Positions 1 through 8,320 of a stretch of DNA of 64,000 nt are shown in pieces. The stretch is taken from positions 62,001 through 126,000 of the forward strand of contig CANLXL010000003.1 of assembly GCA_947495125.1 (NCBI GenBank). Reading direction: 5' to 3'. Within the stretch, counting starts at the first letter, position 1; each line of letters begins with the position of its first letter. The notes beneath the pieces were generated by a model. It searched no databases. It was given only the letters and a program-made list of their open reading frames with translations, and was not told where the DNA came from. The DNA comes from an uncultured Flaviramulus sp. (lineage in GTDB: Bacteria > Bacteroidota > Bacteroidia > Flavobacteriales > Flavobacteriaceae). Made by a program: the position numbers and the translations under genes.

Positions 1-87
1 TAACACTACATAATCAACCTTAGCCTGTTCTTTTTCACAAGACCAAAGCGCTATGCATGCTAAAATTAGGGTGATGTAGCTTTTCAT
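1..87 (-). CDS. Lipoprotein N-terminus, gene cut by window edge
   Basis: Only the first 29 codons are in the window; the gene continues off the left edge. It starts at ATG 87-85 and begins with a short basic, then hydrophobic stretch ending in a lipobox (ALWSC), so it should be exported and lipidated. The residues after the cysteine (EKEQAKVDYVVL) resemble the start of the neighbouring DUF4369/TlpA-type protein, where a similar KTVVLKGTI segment follows the lipobox. It starts only 2 bases after the stop of the upstream TlpA gene and is therefore probably the next gene of the same operon. A further TlpA-family redox lipoprotein is a guess from this; too little is visible to name it. Confidence 0.6.
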   Translation of the reverse strand, partial: MKSYITLILACIALWSCEKEQAKVDYVVL

Positions 88-89
88 AA

Positions 90-1463
90 TTACAGATATT
101 TATTTATTAATTTTTCCAATTCTCCCGTTGAAGGCATAGGTGCAAAGACATCAACGATGTTAAAGTTCTTGTCGATTACAAAAAATCTGGGAATGCCTGC
201 CACTTTATAATCTGATAACTGACTTCTGTTTATTTGCAATTGATTTCCGACGATCTCATTATCATCAAAATAGTTACGCCAAACTTTCTCCTTATCTATT
301 GAAAGCGAAATGAGTTCCACATTATCATTTCCATGGTATGTTTTTTCTAAAGCTTCAAAAAAGGGTTTCTCTTTCATACAGGGTCCACACCAGGTTGCCC
401 ATAGATCCAGAACGATTACTTTTCCTTTGTAGTTACTCAATTTAACGGTGTTTCCTTCTAATTGTGTGAAGGTAAGATCGGAAGCCGGGTTACCTTTTAA
501 AATGGTTTTGTATTCATCTTCCAGATTTTGTAAGATGGCTTTATAATCCGGGTTTGTAACACGTTCCACGCCTTCCTTTAATTGCTCTCCAGCCTGATTT
601 GAATATCCATTAAATTTGAGGGTATTTACTATGTTATTCGTTATCAGGTATTCTTGTAATTGCGGATCTAACTCCGGTAATTGATGATCTTTTCTAAAGC
701 TATCATCTTTCAATGTATACAAGAGTGATTGAAACACTTCCAGCTGCAAATAATCCGTTTGATTAAAATCATCTAAATAGGCCATTTTATGAGGTATCAA
801 ATAGGCGTTAGCTTCTTCAATTTTTGCGTTCATTTCTTCCTGAGTCATGTCTCCCTTTCGTACTTTTCCGTAATACAAATAGAACAAACTACCTAAGGAA
901 TTTACATAGTCAAACTTGGTACGCGCTACTTCCAATCGTTTAAAATCCTCTGAGACCGTTGTTAACCCTTCCAGTTTGTCCATCCTGGTTTTTACAGATA
1001 GTTTAAAGGCTTCACCGGCATCCTGATAGGTTTTTATTTTTGACGAAATATCTCTATCTCCCCAAAACGAACCACCTTTTGGATAAGGCAGATTAGTTAA
1101 ATAGTTATTGGCTTCAGATCCTTTCCCGCTGAAAATCGCATAAGACCGATCCCTGGAGTCTAAATTAGCAACTAAGCTATCGCCGGGAGATAGGTATAAA
1201 AACGTTCTTCCTATTTGGAAATAAGCAGGTTCTTCTAAGTCAAATCGAAACTCAAAATTTGATTTTTCTGCTAGTGGTAATTTACGAATTTCTTCTTCGA
1301 AGCGCATAAACTTTGAAGTCACATTACTCATGTATAATGTGTCTTGATCATAGTTAGCAATGGTCCCTTTCAAGACAACGGTTTTATTTTGTTCAACTTC
1401 TGCATTTTTGCAGCTCAAGCTTAGTATCGCTATCGCTATTAAGGTGCTTATTTTTCTCATCAA
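90..1463 (-). CDS. TlpA-family thioredoxin lipoprotein
   Basis: Predicted exported thiol-disulfide oxidoreductase. A lipoprotein signal peptide ends at LSLSC. Residues about 30-110 look like the beta-rich DUF4369-type domain often found before TlpA domains. The C-terminal third (about 330-457) is a thioredoxin fold with the redox motif WCGPC (Cys359 and Cys362) and the cis-proline region VAGIPRFFVID. Length (457 aa) is normal for the two-domain Bacteroidota form. These proteins usually keep exported proteins or metal-binding partners reduced on the periplasmic face. It lies last but one in a SusC/SusD-linked set of thiol-redox genes. The tandem Met start (MMRK) leaves one codon of doubt about the start. 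Confidence 0.85.
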   Translation of the reverse strand: MMRKISTLIAIAILSLSCKNAEVEQNKTVVLKGTIANYDQDTLYMSNVTSKFMRFEEEIRKLPLAEKSNFEFRFDLEEPAYFQIGRTFLYLSPGDSLVANLDSRDRSYAIFSGKGSEANNYLTNLPYPKGGSFWGDRDISSKIKTYQDAGEAFKLSVKTRMDKLEGLTTVSEDFKRLEVARTKFDYVNSLGSLFYLYYGKVRKGDMTQEEMNAKIEEANAYLIPHKMAYLDDFNQTDYLQLEVFQSLLYTLKDDSFRKDHQLPELDPQLQEYLITNNIVNTLKFNGYSNQAGEQLKEGVERVTNPDYKAILQNLEDEYKTILKGNPASDLTFTQLEGNTVKLSNYKGKVIVLDLWATWCGPCMKEKPFFEALEKTYHGNDNVELISLSIDKEKVWRNYFDDNEIVGNQLQINRSQLSDYKVAGIPRFFVIDKNFNIVDVFAPMPSTGELEKLINKYL

Positions 1464-1578
1464 TCTAATATTATGGTGATTACCTATAAGACTTGGGGTT
1501 TAAAAAATACCCTTAGTTCTTTTTCTTAATTAATCGTTAAATTTCTTACTTTCGAACTCATTGTTTAAAAACGATGAA

Positions 1579-2094
1579 TCATTCAAGAGTCATGCTTATT
1601 GTCTTAGTTTCCGGGGGGAAACATTTATGTATATCGCAGGTTTGATAATATAGTTCGCTGATAATCTTATCCCCTTTTTTAAAACTATTCACCGAACAGT
1701 ATTGTACAAAAATACATTCGTCTTCATAAATATAAATACCGTCATCATAAGGTATGCTATTGGGCTCTTCCCAGTCCTTGATGGGGACAATACCATCGGG
1801 TAATTCTAATCTCGCTTCAGATTCAATATAGGGTTGCGTGTCGGGTACATAGGCATAAATATGCCATTGCTCCAATAATATCGCTTTCATCACTATAGCC
1901 AGTTGCGTTCTGTCATCGGACCATACAATTGTCGCATTTAGAGCTAAAGGATTCATAGGATTGGGATCACCAATATGAAGCTCATTAGATACGGTTTCAA
2001 CTTTTTCGATTAAACCGGGTAATATCTCTATTTTTTGCGACCAACCAAATTGTACGGTTAAGAACAAAAGGATTATACATATATTGTTTTTCAT
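1579..2094 (-). CDS. Secreted DsbD N-terminal-domain-like protein
   Basis: A 171-residue protein with a signal peptide (cleavage near QFGWSQ) followed by one domain that resembles the N-terminal domain of DsbD. The diagnostic part is near the C-terminus: YQTCDIHKCFPPETKT, with a CX5C pair (Cys153, Cys159) and the CxPPETKT continuation also seen in DsbD. In DsbD this domain passes electrons from the membrane core to periplasmic acceptors. Here the transmembrane core and the C-terminal thioredoxin are absent, so it must receive electrons from a separate protein, or bind substrate without redox cycling. The position between two TlpA-type genes supports a role in the same disulfide relay. Family call fairly firm; role inferred. 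Confidence 0.75.
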   Translation of the reverse strand: MKNNICIILLFLTVQFGWSQKIEILPGLIEKVETVSNELHIGDPNPMNPLALNATIVWSDDRTQLAIVMKAILLEQWHIYAYVPDTQPYIESEARLELPDGIVPIKDWEEPNSIPYDDGIYIYEDECIFVQYCSVNSFKKGDKIISELYYQTCDIHKCFPPETKTISMTLE

Positions 2095-2114
2095 AGAGCA
2101 TTAATACTAACGTG

Positions 2115-3683
2115 TTATTTGGCATTTAATGAAATAATATCTTTTTCATTTCTCGGTCTTACTTTCGGGTTGGCATCGGCGTCATTTATCATCCATACAT
2201 AGCCCCCTGCTTCAGTAAAAAACATGTTGTCCTTATATTTTTCATACCATAACCTCCATGCTCCCGGGGATGAAAAATCTTCAAGGGTGTAACGCATTAA
2301 AATGCGATGGGCTTTTTCGACATCAATCCCTTTTTCCAACAGGCTAATGGCTTTATCAAGAACTTTTATATCGGTGTTTGCAATTCCTAAACTCTTAATA
2401 TCTTCATCCACTTTCAGGTCGTAAAACCCATTAGGTTCCGAATAGAAATAATCCCTGTTTTCCTTTAGGTATTTTCTAATGGCCAAAGTATCCAGACCCG
2501 TTATTTTAGACCATGAATTTCTACCTATATTTTTTTTAAGGTAATCCTCTCTTGTCCCAATAGGCTGTGGTTTGCTGGTTAGCATCATTTTTTCCATACG
2601 CGTTAATTCCTCTCCGGCTGCCTGCTTTTTCTCGGCTTCTTTTTTTGCTTTTAAAGAGCTCTCATTAAAACCTTTATAGGCTTCAACATAGGCCAGGTAA
2701 GACGGTTTTGTAGTATAGAATAACATTTCATCTATATACAATTTCGTGGCTATCCGCTCATTGTACTTTCTAACGATCATTTTATCATCGGCATGCTTAT
2801 GAATATAGGCAACGACATTAGCAAATACTTTTTTGGCTTCATCGGTCATATAATCCGGAGATCCGGCAAAGCCCCATAAAAAGAAATTGCCGTGTCTTCC
2901 TAATGCCACAGCGGTTTTTTGCTTAGAGCTAACACCACCGGATATGATTTCAGAATTTGGAGAATCTTCAAAGCCCCACCCTCGGGCTACCATACCAACT
3001 CTAAAGCCTTTACCATCTTCATACCCTTCTTTATCGACTTCCCACATTGGGATTTCTTTCGGCACATTGCCTCCGTCAAAAGCTTTTAACACCCCTTTTG
3101 GAGTCGCACGATTCTTCAGGGTTATCGCCGTTTTAAAGGGCCCTTTAAAAATAGCATGCTCTGTTTTTATATGATGGGCGTGCCTGTCCAAGCATAGGCA
3201 ATACCAATCAAGTTTAGACCCGAGGCTACTGCCGATAACTGATGAAGTATGACCAATAAATATGGAAGCGCTATTAAAATCATCACTTACATATTTCGCC
3301 GGTTCCATACTTACAAACTTTCCGGTTTCAGGATCGTTATGAACGACGCGTTCCTTTATGGGGTTTGGTGCCTGATCAAAGATGGTGACATCATGTGCCT
3401 TAGACATATCTTCATTATAATCTCTGGCATCAACAGTTCTAACCGTTGTAAAATGTTTATCTAAAAGCTCTTTAAATGCCGGCATCCTTTTTCCGTACTC
3501 TATCTTAAAACGTTCCGGGGTCATCCCGCCGGTAATGCGAGCAGATTCTAAGTTCTCCGGCATCGGTTTTTCAGGACTATAGCCCACATATAAAACTTTG
3601 ATGTCCAGCTTTTCCTGCCCATAAGTTATGGTCGCAACTAAAAAGACCAATAGTATTGTAATCGTATTTAATATATTTTTCAT
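2115..3683 (-). CDS. Secreted protein with possible ThuA-like domain
   Basis: A 522-residue protein with a clear signal peptide (cleavage near TITYGQ). The first 290 residues suggest a ThuA / class I glutamine-amidotransferase-like Rossmann fold: an opening strand IKVLYVGYSP, a segment HDVTIFDQAP, and a late GNFFLWGFAGSPDYMTDEAK segment like the ending of ThuA domains. A Cys/His-rich stretch (CLCLDRHAHHI) could bind metal. The rest is helical with a charged Lys/Glu segment and no family I recognise. It sits 13 bases after the TlpA gene at 3697-4938 and about 20 bases before the DsbD-like gene, so it is in the same operon. The ThuA resemblance is tentative and no enzymatic role is claimed. Confidence 0.5.
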   Translation of the reverse strand: MKNILNTITILLVFLVATITYGQEKLDIKVLYVGYSPEKPMPENLESARITGGMTPERFKIEYGKRMPAFKELLDKHFTTVRTVDARDYNEDMSKAHDVTIFDQAPNPIKERVVHNDPETGKFVSMEPAKYVSDDFNSASIFIGHTSSVIGSSLGSKLDWYCLCLDRHAHHIKTEHAIFKGPFKTAITLKNRATPKGVLKAFDGGNVPKEIPMWEVDKEGYEDGKGFRVGMVARGWGFEDSPNSEIISGGVSSKQKTAVALGRHGNFFLWGFAGSPDYMTDEAKKVFANVVAYIHKHADDKMIVRKYNERIATKLYIDEMLFYTTKPSYLAYVEAYKGFNESSLKAKKEAEKKQAAGEELTRMEKMMLTSKPQPIGTREDYLKKNIGRNSWSKITGLDTLAIRKYLKENRDYFYSEPNGFYDLKVDEDIKSLGIANTDIKVLDKAISLLEKGIDVEKAHRILMRYTLEDFSSPGAWRLWYEKYKDNMFFTEAGGYVWMINDADANPKVRPRNEKDIISLNAK

Positions 3684-3696
3684 CTCGTTTTGGTTT

Positions 3697-4938
3697 TTAA
3701 TAGCCGTAAAGCTCTTTTAATTTTGCATCTAATGCTTTTCCTCTCAATTGACGCCCCAGTATGATTCCGTTTTCATCCAGTAAAAATGTTGTTTGTAAAA
3801 ATGGTACCCCGTAGGCTTTAGCAACCGATCCGTATGGCGCTGATTTCCCTTTTCCCGTTTTGTTTGCATCGCCATCGAAAACATGGTTCCAGACGGTTTG
3901 ATCTTCTTCAATGGCTTTTTTCCACTTTTCTCCAATATCGGCAGTGCCCACAGCGACGACTTCAAAGCCGTCTTTATGGTATTTGGCATACACTTCTTTT
4001 AAGTGTGGAAATGAAGCGCGGCAAGGTACGCACCAACTGGCCCAAAAATCCACGAAGATATATTTGCCTTTTACCTGCGATAAGGTTAGGTTTTTTCCTT
4101 CCGGTGTTTTCAATGTAAAATCCGGAGCCTTTGCACCTTCTCCTAAACTTTCAAAAATTTCGGTATAGGTTTTTTCCATGTATTGAAACATGGCCGTTTT
4201 CTTTGCATCTCCGGCAAAAACTTTATAAACCTCTTTCATTCTATCCTTGGACATGCGCCCTTCACTAAATTGAAAACTCAATACATAGGGAGATACAGGA
4301 GAGTCCGGATTGTTTTTTACATAGTTAATTTTAGACATTTGGTATTCTTCCTGTCGGGCATTACTCAAATCCCTTAAGCTTGTTGCTTTTTCCTGATATT
4401 TTTTAACAAGATCGTCGTCTTTAGCACTATAGGCTTTTGACATTTCTTCTCTAAGTGCTACTAAGGGTGCGTACTTCTCATGACTAAAAATACTTTGGTC
4501 TACTGCTTCCTGTTTTACATATTCATCGTGGGCTTTTGAACCTGAAACATCCGGCTCAAACTGATGGTACTTATCTGCTTTTGCGAGATCGATATCTAAG
4601 TTTATCGTACTATTTTCTAAAAAGAAACCTCTCATCGCTCTGTATTTTTCATCTATAGAAATCCCTACCATGTCAATATGTTCCATCTTTCCTTTCATTG
4701 TAAAAACGCCATTTTCGATTTTGGCACTATCGATGACTTTTCCCTGACTTCCTCGGTCGGCGAAATTGGATTGAATAAGTTTAACCCATCCGTTTTCCAG
4801 ACCTTTAACAACACCTGAAATGCTATAACCATCATGAGGAACTTCTTTTTTACAACCGGTTATAGTAAACAGAATTATAAGGCATACGACAATAATCTGT
4901 AGGGTAACTAATTTTGATTTCATAATTCTAAGTTTCAT
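3697..4938 (-). CDS. DUF4369/TlpA thioredoxin lipoprotein
   Basis: Exported thiol-disulfide oxidoreductase of the two-domain Bacteroidota type. The signal peptide ends in the lipobox TITGC. Residues about 35-140 form a DUF4369-like domain (opening GYSISGVVKGLENGWVKL), then a helical linker, then a thioredoxin domain from about 270 with the active site WCVPC (Cys303, Cys306) and the cis-Pro segment AYGVPFLQTTFLLDENG. The valine inside CVPC differs from the CGPC of the neighbours and should shift the redox potential. A second in-frame ATG at 4923 (MKSKLVTL) fits the signal peptide equally well and may be the real start. It lies within the run of same-strand redox genes downstream of SusD. Confidence 0.85.
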   Translation of the reverse strand: MKLRIMKSKLVTLQIIVVCLIILFTITGCKKEVPHDGYSISGVVKGLENGWVKLIQSNFADRGSQGKVIDSAKIENGVFTMKGKMEHIDMVGISIDEKYRAMRGFFLENSTINLDIDLAKADKYHQFEPDVSGSKAHDEYVKQEAVDQSIFSHEKYAPLVALREEMSKAYSAKDDDLVKKYQEKATSLRDLSNARQEEYQMSKINYVKNNPDSPVSPYVLSFQFSEGRMSKDRMKEVYKVFAGDAKKTAMFQYMEKTYTEIFESLGEGAKAPDFTLKTPEGKNLTLSQVKGKYIFVDFWASWCVPCRASFPHLKEVYAKYHKDGFEVVAVGTADIGEKWKKAIEEDQTVWNHVFDGDANKTGKGKSAPYGSVAKAYGVPFLQTTFLLDENGIILGRQLRGKALDAKLKELYGY

Positions 4939-5012
4939 CCTGAACCATTTTATTTATTGTTTGTTCCATATTTAAACATGTTGAAAAGGCTAGAGGCTTT
5001 TATGATAGGTTA

Positions 5013-6542
5013 CTAGCTTTGATCTCTTTCCAGGAGAGATGCGATCATTTCTTCCAAAACATCCTGATTATGTTCGTCTGTTCTGAAATTAGAAAACATC
5101 AAATTACCATTACGATCTATGATGAAGTTCATCGGTGCGACTCTACGGTTATCCAGGTTGCCTTTGTCGCGATCGGGATAATCTTCTAATGGAATAAAGC
5201 TGTACCCGCTTGATTCCATAAACGGAATCACATAATCATTTTGCTCAGGGACAATGTTTATGCCCAAATAGACTAAATCTTTCCCTTCAAATTTATCAAC
5301 GACACTTTGAAAATGTGGAAATTCGCCCCGACATGGGCCGCATCCGGGGAACCAATATGTGAGTAAAACCACCTTCCCTTTATAATCGGAAAGTGATGTT
5401 TTACCCGGTGTTAAATAATTTTTTAAGGTAAAATTTGTGGCTGGCTCAGACATGGTATCACGAACAAACCAAATATCCTTTTCTATCTCATTTGATTTTT
5501 TCCCCAATTTCGAGCCGTACTTGTCTAAGGCCTTTTTTAATTTTTTTTCAGGAGATTTGGCATAAGCTATTTTAAGTTCATCATAAGCTGATTCTGTTTT
5601 TCCGGATTCATCCATAGCTTTTGTCTTTAAAAGCAATATCAAATCTTTGGCATTTGACCATCGAAGTGGCACTGTGCTATCTAAAACGCTTAATGCTTTT
5701 TTCGGGTTGTTTTCTAAAAAATAGACATTAGCCTTGTTTACATCTTGTGCCACAGTCAGTTGTTTTTTCCAGGTTTTCAAATCTCTTTCACTGGTTGAAA
5801 TATCTAGCATAGCTTGAGCAAGTATCACCGCTTTTTCTGAAGAGATTTCGAGCAGTACATCAAAATAGCTATACATTCCCGATGAAGACCATCTAAAGGT
5901 CTCCGGAGGAAACTTAGTTTTTAACAACTCATAGTATTTAATCTTATCCGCTTTATCGGAAGAACGATGTGCCAGCCAGTATAGCGACTGTGCGCCTCGT
6001 TCACTCTCCGGGAATTTCCGGGTTACTTCCAGACTCAATTCGCGATATTTATTGAAATCTGAATTTCCAAAACTTGCGGCATAATAAAACGCATAATCTG
6101 GATTGTCCGGTTCTGCTTGCTTTGCTTTTAAGAGGTATTCGGTGCTTTTATCGAAATCGCCCCAACGTTCCCCGTCAATCCACAAATAAAAATACGCCTT
6201 GGCTAACTTCGGATTTCTCTCGACAGCTTTTAATAATAAGGGCTTCGCTGCGGGAAGTTCTTTATTGCAAAAGGCTTCTCCCAGCGCAAAAGGAACGATA
6301 GCGCTTTTTGGAAACTTTTTTATCCATTTATGATACTGTTCTTCTAAGGCTTCTTCAGACAGCCCTGACTCTTTTATATATTGCTGATGTAATGATAGAC
6401 TATCGGGGTATGCTTCTATGGCTTCATAAAGTTTAGTGGTTTCAGTTTGACCCAAAACACTAAAACTTATAAAAAAGATCAAAAGTGTTAGCTGCACAAT
6501 ACCTTGTGAACGCATTACTGATGCTCGTGTTAAATTTTTCAT
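5013..6542 (-). CDS. TPR protein with C-terminal TlpA thioredoxin
   Basis: A 509-residue exported protein. After a signal peptide (cleavage near SVLGQ) there is a long helical region of TPR-like repeats (about 60-340; for example a repeat around AKAYFYLWIDGERWGDFDKS). A thioredoxin/AhpC-TSA type domain follows from about 365 with the motif PGCGPCRGEFPHF (Cys401, Cys404). The usual Trp before the first cysteine is replaced by Gly, a variation also seen in other TlpA-like proteins. The TPR part is likely a protein-interaction module that brings the redox site to a partner. First redox gene after SusD; the 229-base gap to susD holds only weak hairpins, so co-transcription is plausible. Confidence 0.8.
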   Translation of the reverse strand: MKNLTRASVMRSQGIVQLTLLIFFISFSVLGQTETTKLYEAIEAYPDSLSLHQQYIKESGLSEEALEEQYHKWIKKFPKSAIVPFALGEAFCNKELPAAKPLLLKAVERNPKLAKAYFYLWIDGERWGDFDKSTEYLLKAKQAEPDNPDYAFYYAASFGNSDFNKYRELSLEVTRKFPESERGAQSLYWLAHRSSDKADKIKYYELLKTKFPPETFRWSSSGMYSYFDVLLEISSEKAVILAQAMLDISTSERDLKTWKKQLTVAQDVNKANVYFLENNPKKALSVLDSTVPLRWSNAKDLILLLKTKAMDESGKTESAYDELKIAYAKSPEKKLKKALDKYGSKLGKKSNEIEKDIWFVRDTMSEPATNFTLKNYLTPGKTSLSDYKGKVVLLTYWFPGCGPCRGEFPHFQSVVDKFEGKDLVYLGINIVPEQNDYVIPFMESSGYSFIPLEDYPDRDKGNLDNRRVAPMNFIIDRNGNLMFSNFRTDEHNQDVLEEMIASLLERDQS

Positions 6543-6708
6543 TTTACTTTTTGTGTTTATAATTCAAATTTTAGAATACAGCATATTATTCATATATGTC
6601 TGTAACAAAAATTGTTAACTACAATACCTTAAAAGGCAGAAGGGTCAATGGGTTGATTAATATTGATTCCAACTCAGTAAGAATTAATTGGTGCGGGAAT
6701 AAATCCCA

Positions 6709-6729
6709 ACCTCAAAATTGTATTGAGGT
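6709..6729 (-). terminator. Weak hairpin downstream of the SusD gene
   Basis: ACCTCAA (6709-6715) pairs with TTGAGGT (6723-6729). In the minus-strand transcript it is followed by a second small GGGA/TCCC hairpin (6695-6707). There is no clear U-run, so it may be a partial terminator or attenuator that lowers expression of the redox genes relative to susC/susD. The structure is seen; the function is inferred. Confidence 0.3.
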
Positions 6730-6771
6730 CAGGATGTATTTGCTACGATACTCGGTTTTACAATTTATACC

Positions 6772-8319
6772 CTATTCGTATTTGTTTTGCTCCAATGCAC
6801 CATTTGCAATCAAAAGTTCTTCATTAGGTATTGGGTATGCGAACTTCCTTGAGTTCTTTTCTAAGGTTGTTGTAACCGGTGCTTCTGTCCCTAGAATTAC
6901 TGTGGCGTTAAACGGGTAAAATGTTCTGGACATTTCCACATCATCTGAAGCGTCTCCATTATTGTTATAACGCCTCACATCATACCATCTGTGAACAAAT
7001 GGCATTTCTCGTCGACGTTCTTCTATTATATGCATTAAAGCTTCTTCCTGAGAAACGGCACTTAAATCAATGGCACTGGCAGGTGCTGTGGCATCCATTC
7101 TTGCTGCCCTTAAAACATTAGCGGTTTGAAGGCCTTCTGCCCATGACCCCAGTCTTACCTGGCACTCTGCCTTAATTAACAGCATTTCCGGAACCGAAGG
7201 TCCATTAGGTATATCACTTTTAAAGAAAAAGATATAGCCCGGATAACTGTATGGTGGAGCTACGGCACCACGTGTATAGGAATAGTCTTCAACCACATGA
7301 AATTTATACCTAAGGTCGTTGGTTTGGTCGTACAGGCTTAACAAGTCCTGAGATGGCCAATATGCCCAAACGGGATTATTCAATACCTTGAAATAGTAAG
7401 ACTCTCCATATTCCAATCGATCTTCCACCTCGATTTGCTGATCATGAGTATATGGATAAAAGATATCGATAACCGTTGGTCCTGGATCAAAAATAGTGGC
7501 ACGTGCCGGTATGTCCGAAAAGCGCATATCCGTATTATAATTTCTTAATTGATCATACTCGTCGAGGGCTTCTTGGGCATAGTTCTGAGCTGCCGTATAA
7601 TCATTCATAGCTAAATAATATCGTGCTGCAAAAGCATTAACCGCCGCCGTACTAGCACGCCATGAATTATTTAGTCCATTCACCTGATCAAAAGCACTTG
7701 TTATTTTTAACGCTTCCATTAAATCGGATTCGATAAGACTATAAGTTTCTTCGAGAGTGGCTCTTTCAATACTTTCATCAAAACTTGTGGTCTGTTTAAT
7801 CGGCAATCCCAATTCAGACTTTGTAGCATCAGAATAAGGTAAGCAATAGGTGTTTGCTATGGCGAAATAGCTATAAGCTCGAATAAAATGACATTCTGCT
7901 TTCATATTTGCTTTTTCTTCTTCTGTGGCATCTACACCATCAATTTTTTCCAGAATTAAATTTGCTGTGAAGATTTTACGCCATTCATCGGGCCATCCGG
8001 AAAACCTTGAGCCTTCATTAGCTGAAAGTTCTGTGTCCCAAGTTCCATAGATGGCTGAAAATGTTTGATAGGCTCTATCAAATCCATCAAATAAATCGGT
8101 AGACAATTCGTAATCATCCGTCCCCATAATTATGGGTAAAAAGCGCTCTATATAAAAATTGCGATAATTATTTAAAATAGCTTCATAATCTTCTAGAGAT
8201 TCAGGTGCAATAGCCGCTGACTTTGTAGGTTCTTCTTCTAAAAAATCCTGACAACCCATGAACGAAGTTACCAGCGTAATTACTAATAGATACTTATATA
8301 CTTTTTTCATAGTTTTCAT
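6772..8319 (-). CDS. SusD/RagB-family nutrient-binding lipoprotein
   Basis: Outer-membrane lipoprotein partner of the SusC receptor encoded just upstream. It has a lipobox (SFMGC), the N-terminal SusD-type segment DFLEEEPTKSAAIAPESLEDYEAIL, TPR-like helices with the family hallmark AECHFIRAYSYFAIANTY, and the C-terminal RagB/SusD segment EERRREMPFVHRWYDVRRYN. The 515-residue length is normal. SusD proteins form the lid of the SusC barrel and bind the cargo; the cargo cannot be read from sequence. Its start follows the susC stop by one base, so the two are translationally linked. No glycoside hydrolase, sulfatase or peptidase accompanies the pair in the window. Confidence 0.93.
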   Translation of the reverse strand: MKTMKKVYKYLLVITLVTSFMGCQDFLEEEPTKSAAIAPESLEDYEAILNNYRNFYIERFLPIIMGTDDYELSTDLFDGFDRAYQTFSAIYGTWDTELSANEGSRFSGWPDEWRKIFTANLILEKIDGVDATEEEKANMKAECHFIRAYSYFAIANTYCLPYSDATKSELGLPIKQTTSFDESIERATLEETYSLIESDLMEALKITSAFDQVNGLNNSWRASTAAVNAFAARYYLAMNDYTAAQNYAQEALDEYDQLRNYNTDMRFSDIPARATIFDPGPTVIDIFYPYTHDQQIEVEDRLEYGESYYFKVLNNPVWAYWPSQDLLSLYDQTNDLRYKFHVVEDYSYTRGAVAPPYSYPGYIFFFKSDIPNGPSVPEMLLIKAECQVRLGSWAEGLQTANVLRAARMDATAPASAIDLSAVSQEEALMHIIEERRREMPFVHRWYDVRRYNNNGDASDDVEMSRTFYPFNATVILGTEAPVTTTLEKNSRKFAYPIPNEELLIANGALEQNKYE

Positions 8320-8320
8320 T

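Noticed and set aside
2887-3464. Plus-strand open frames opposite the ThuA-like gene
   Set aside because: Antisense to a well-supported coding frame with signal peptide; no motif or promoter of their own.
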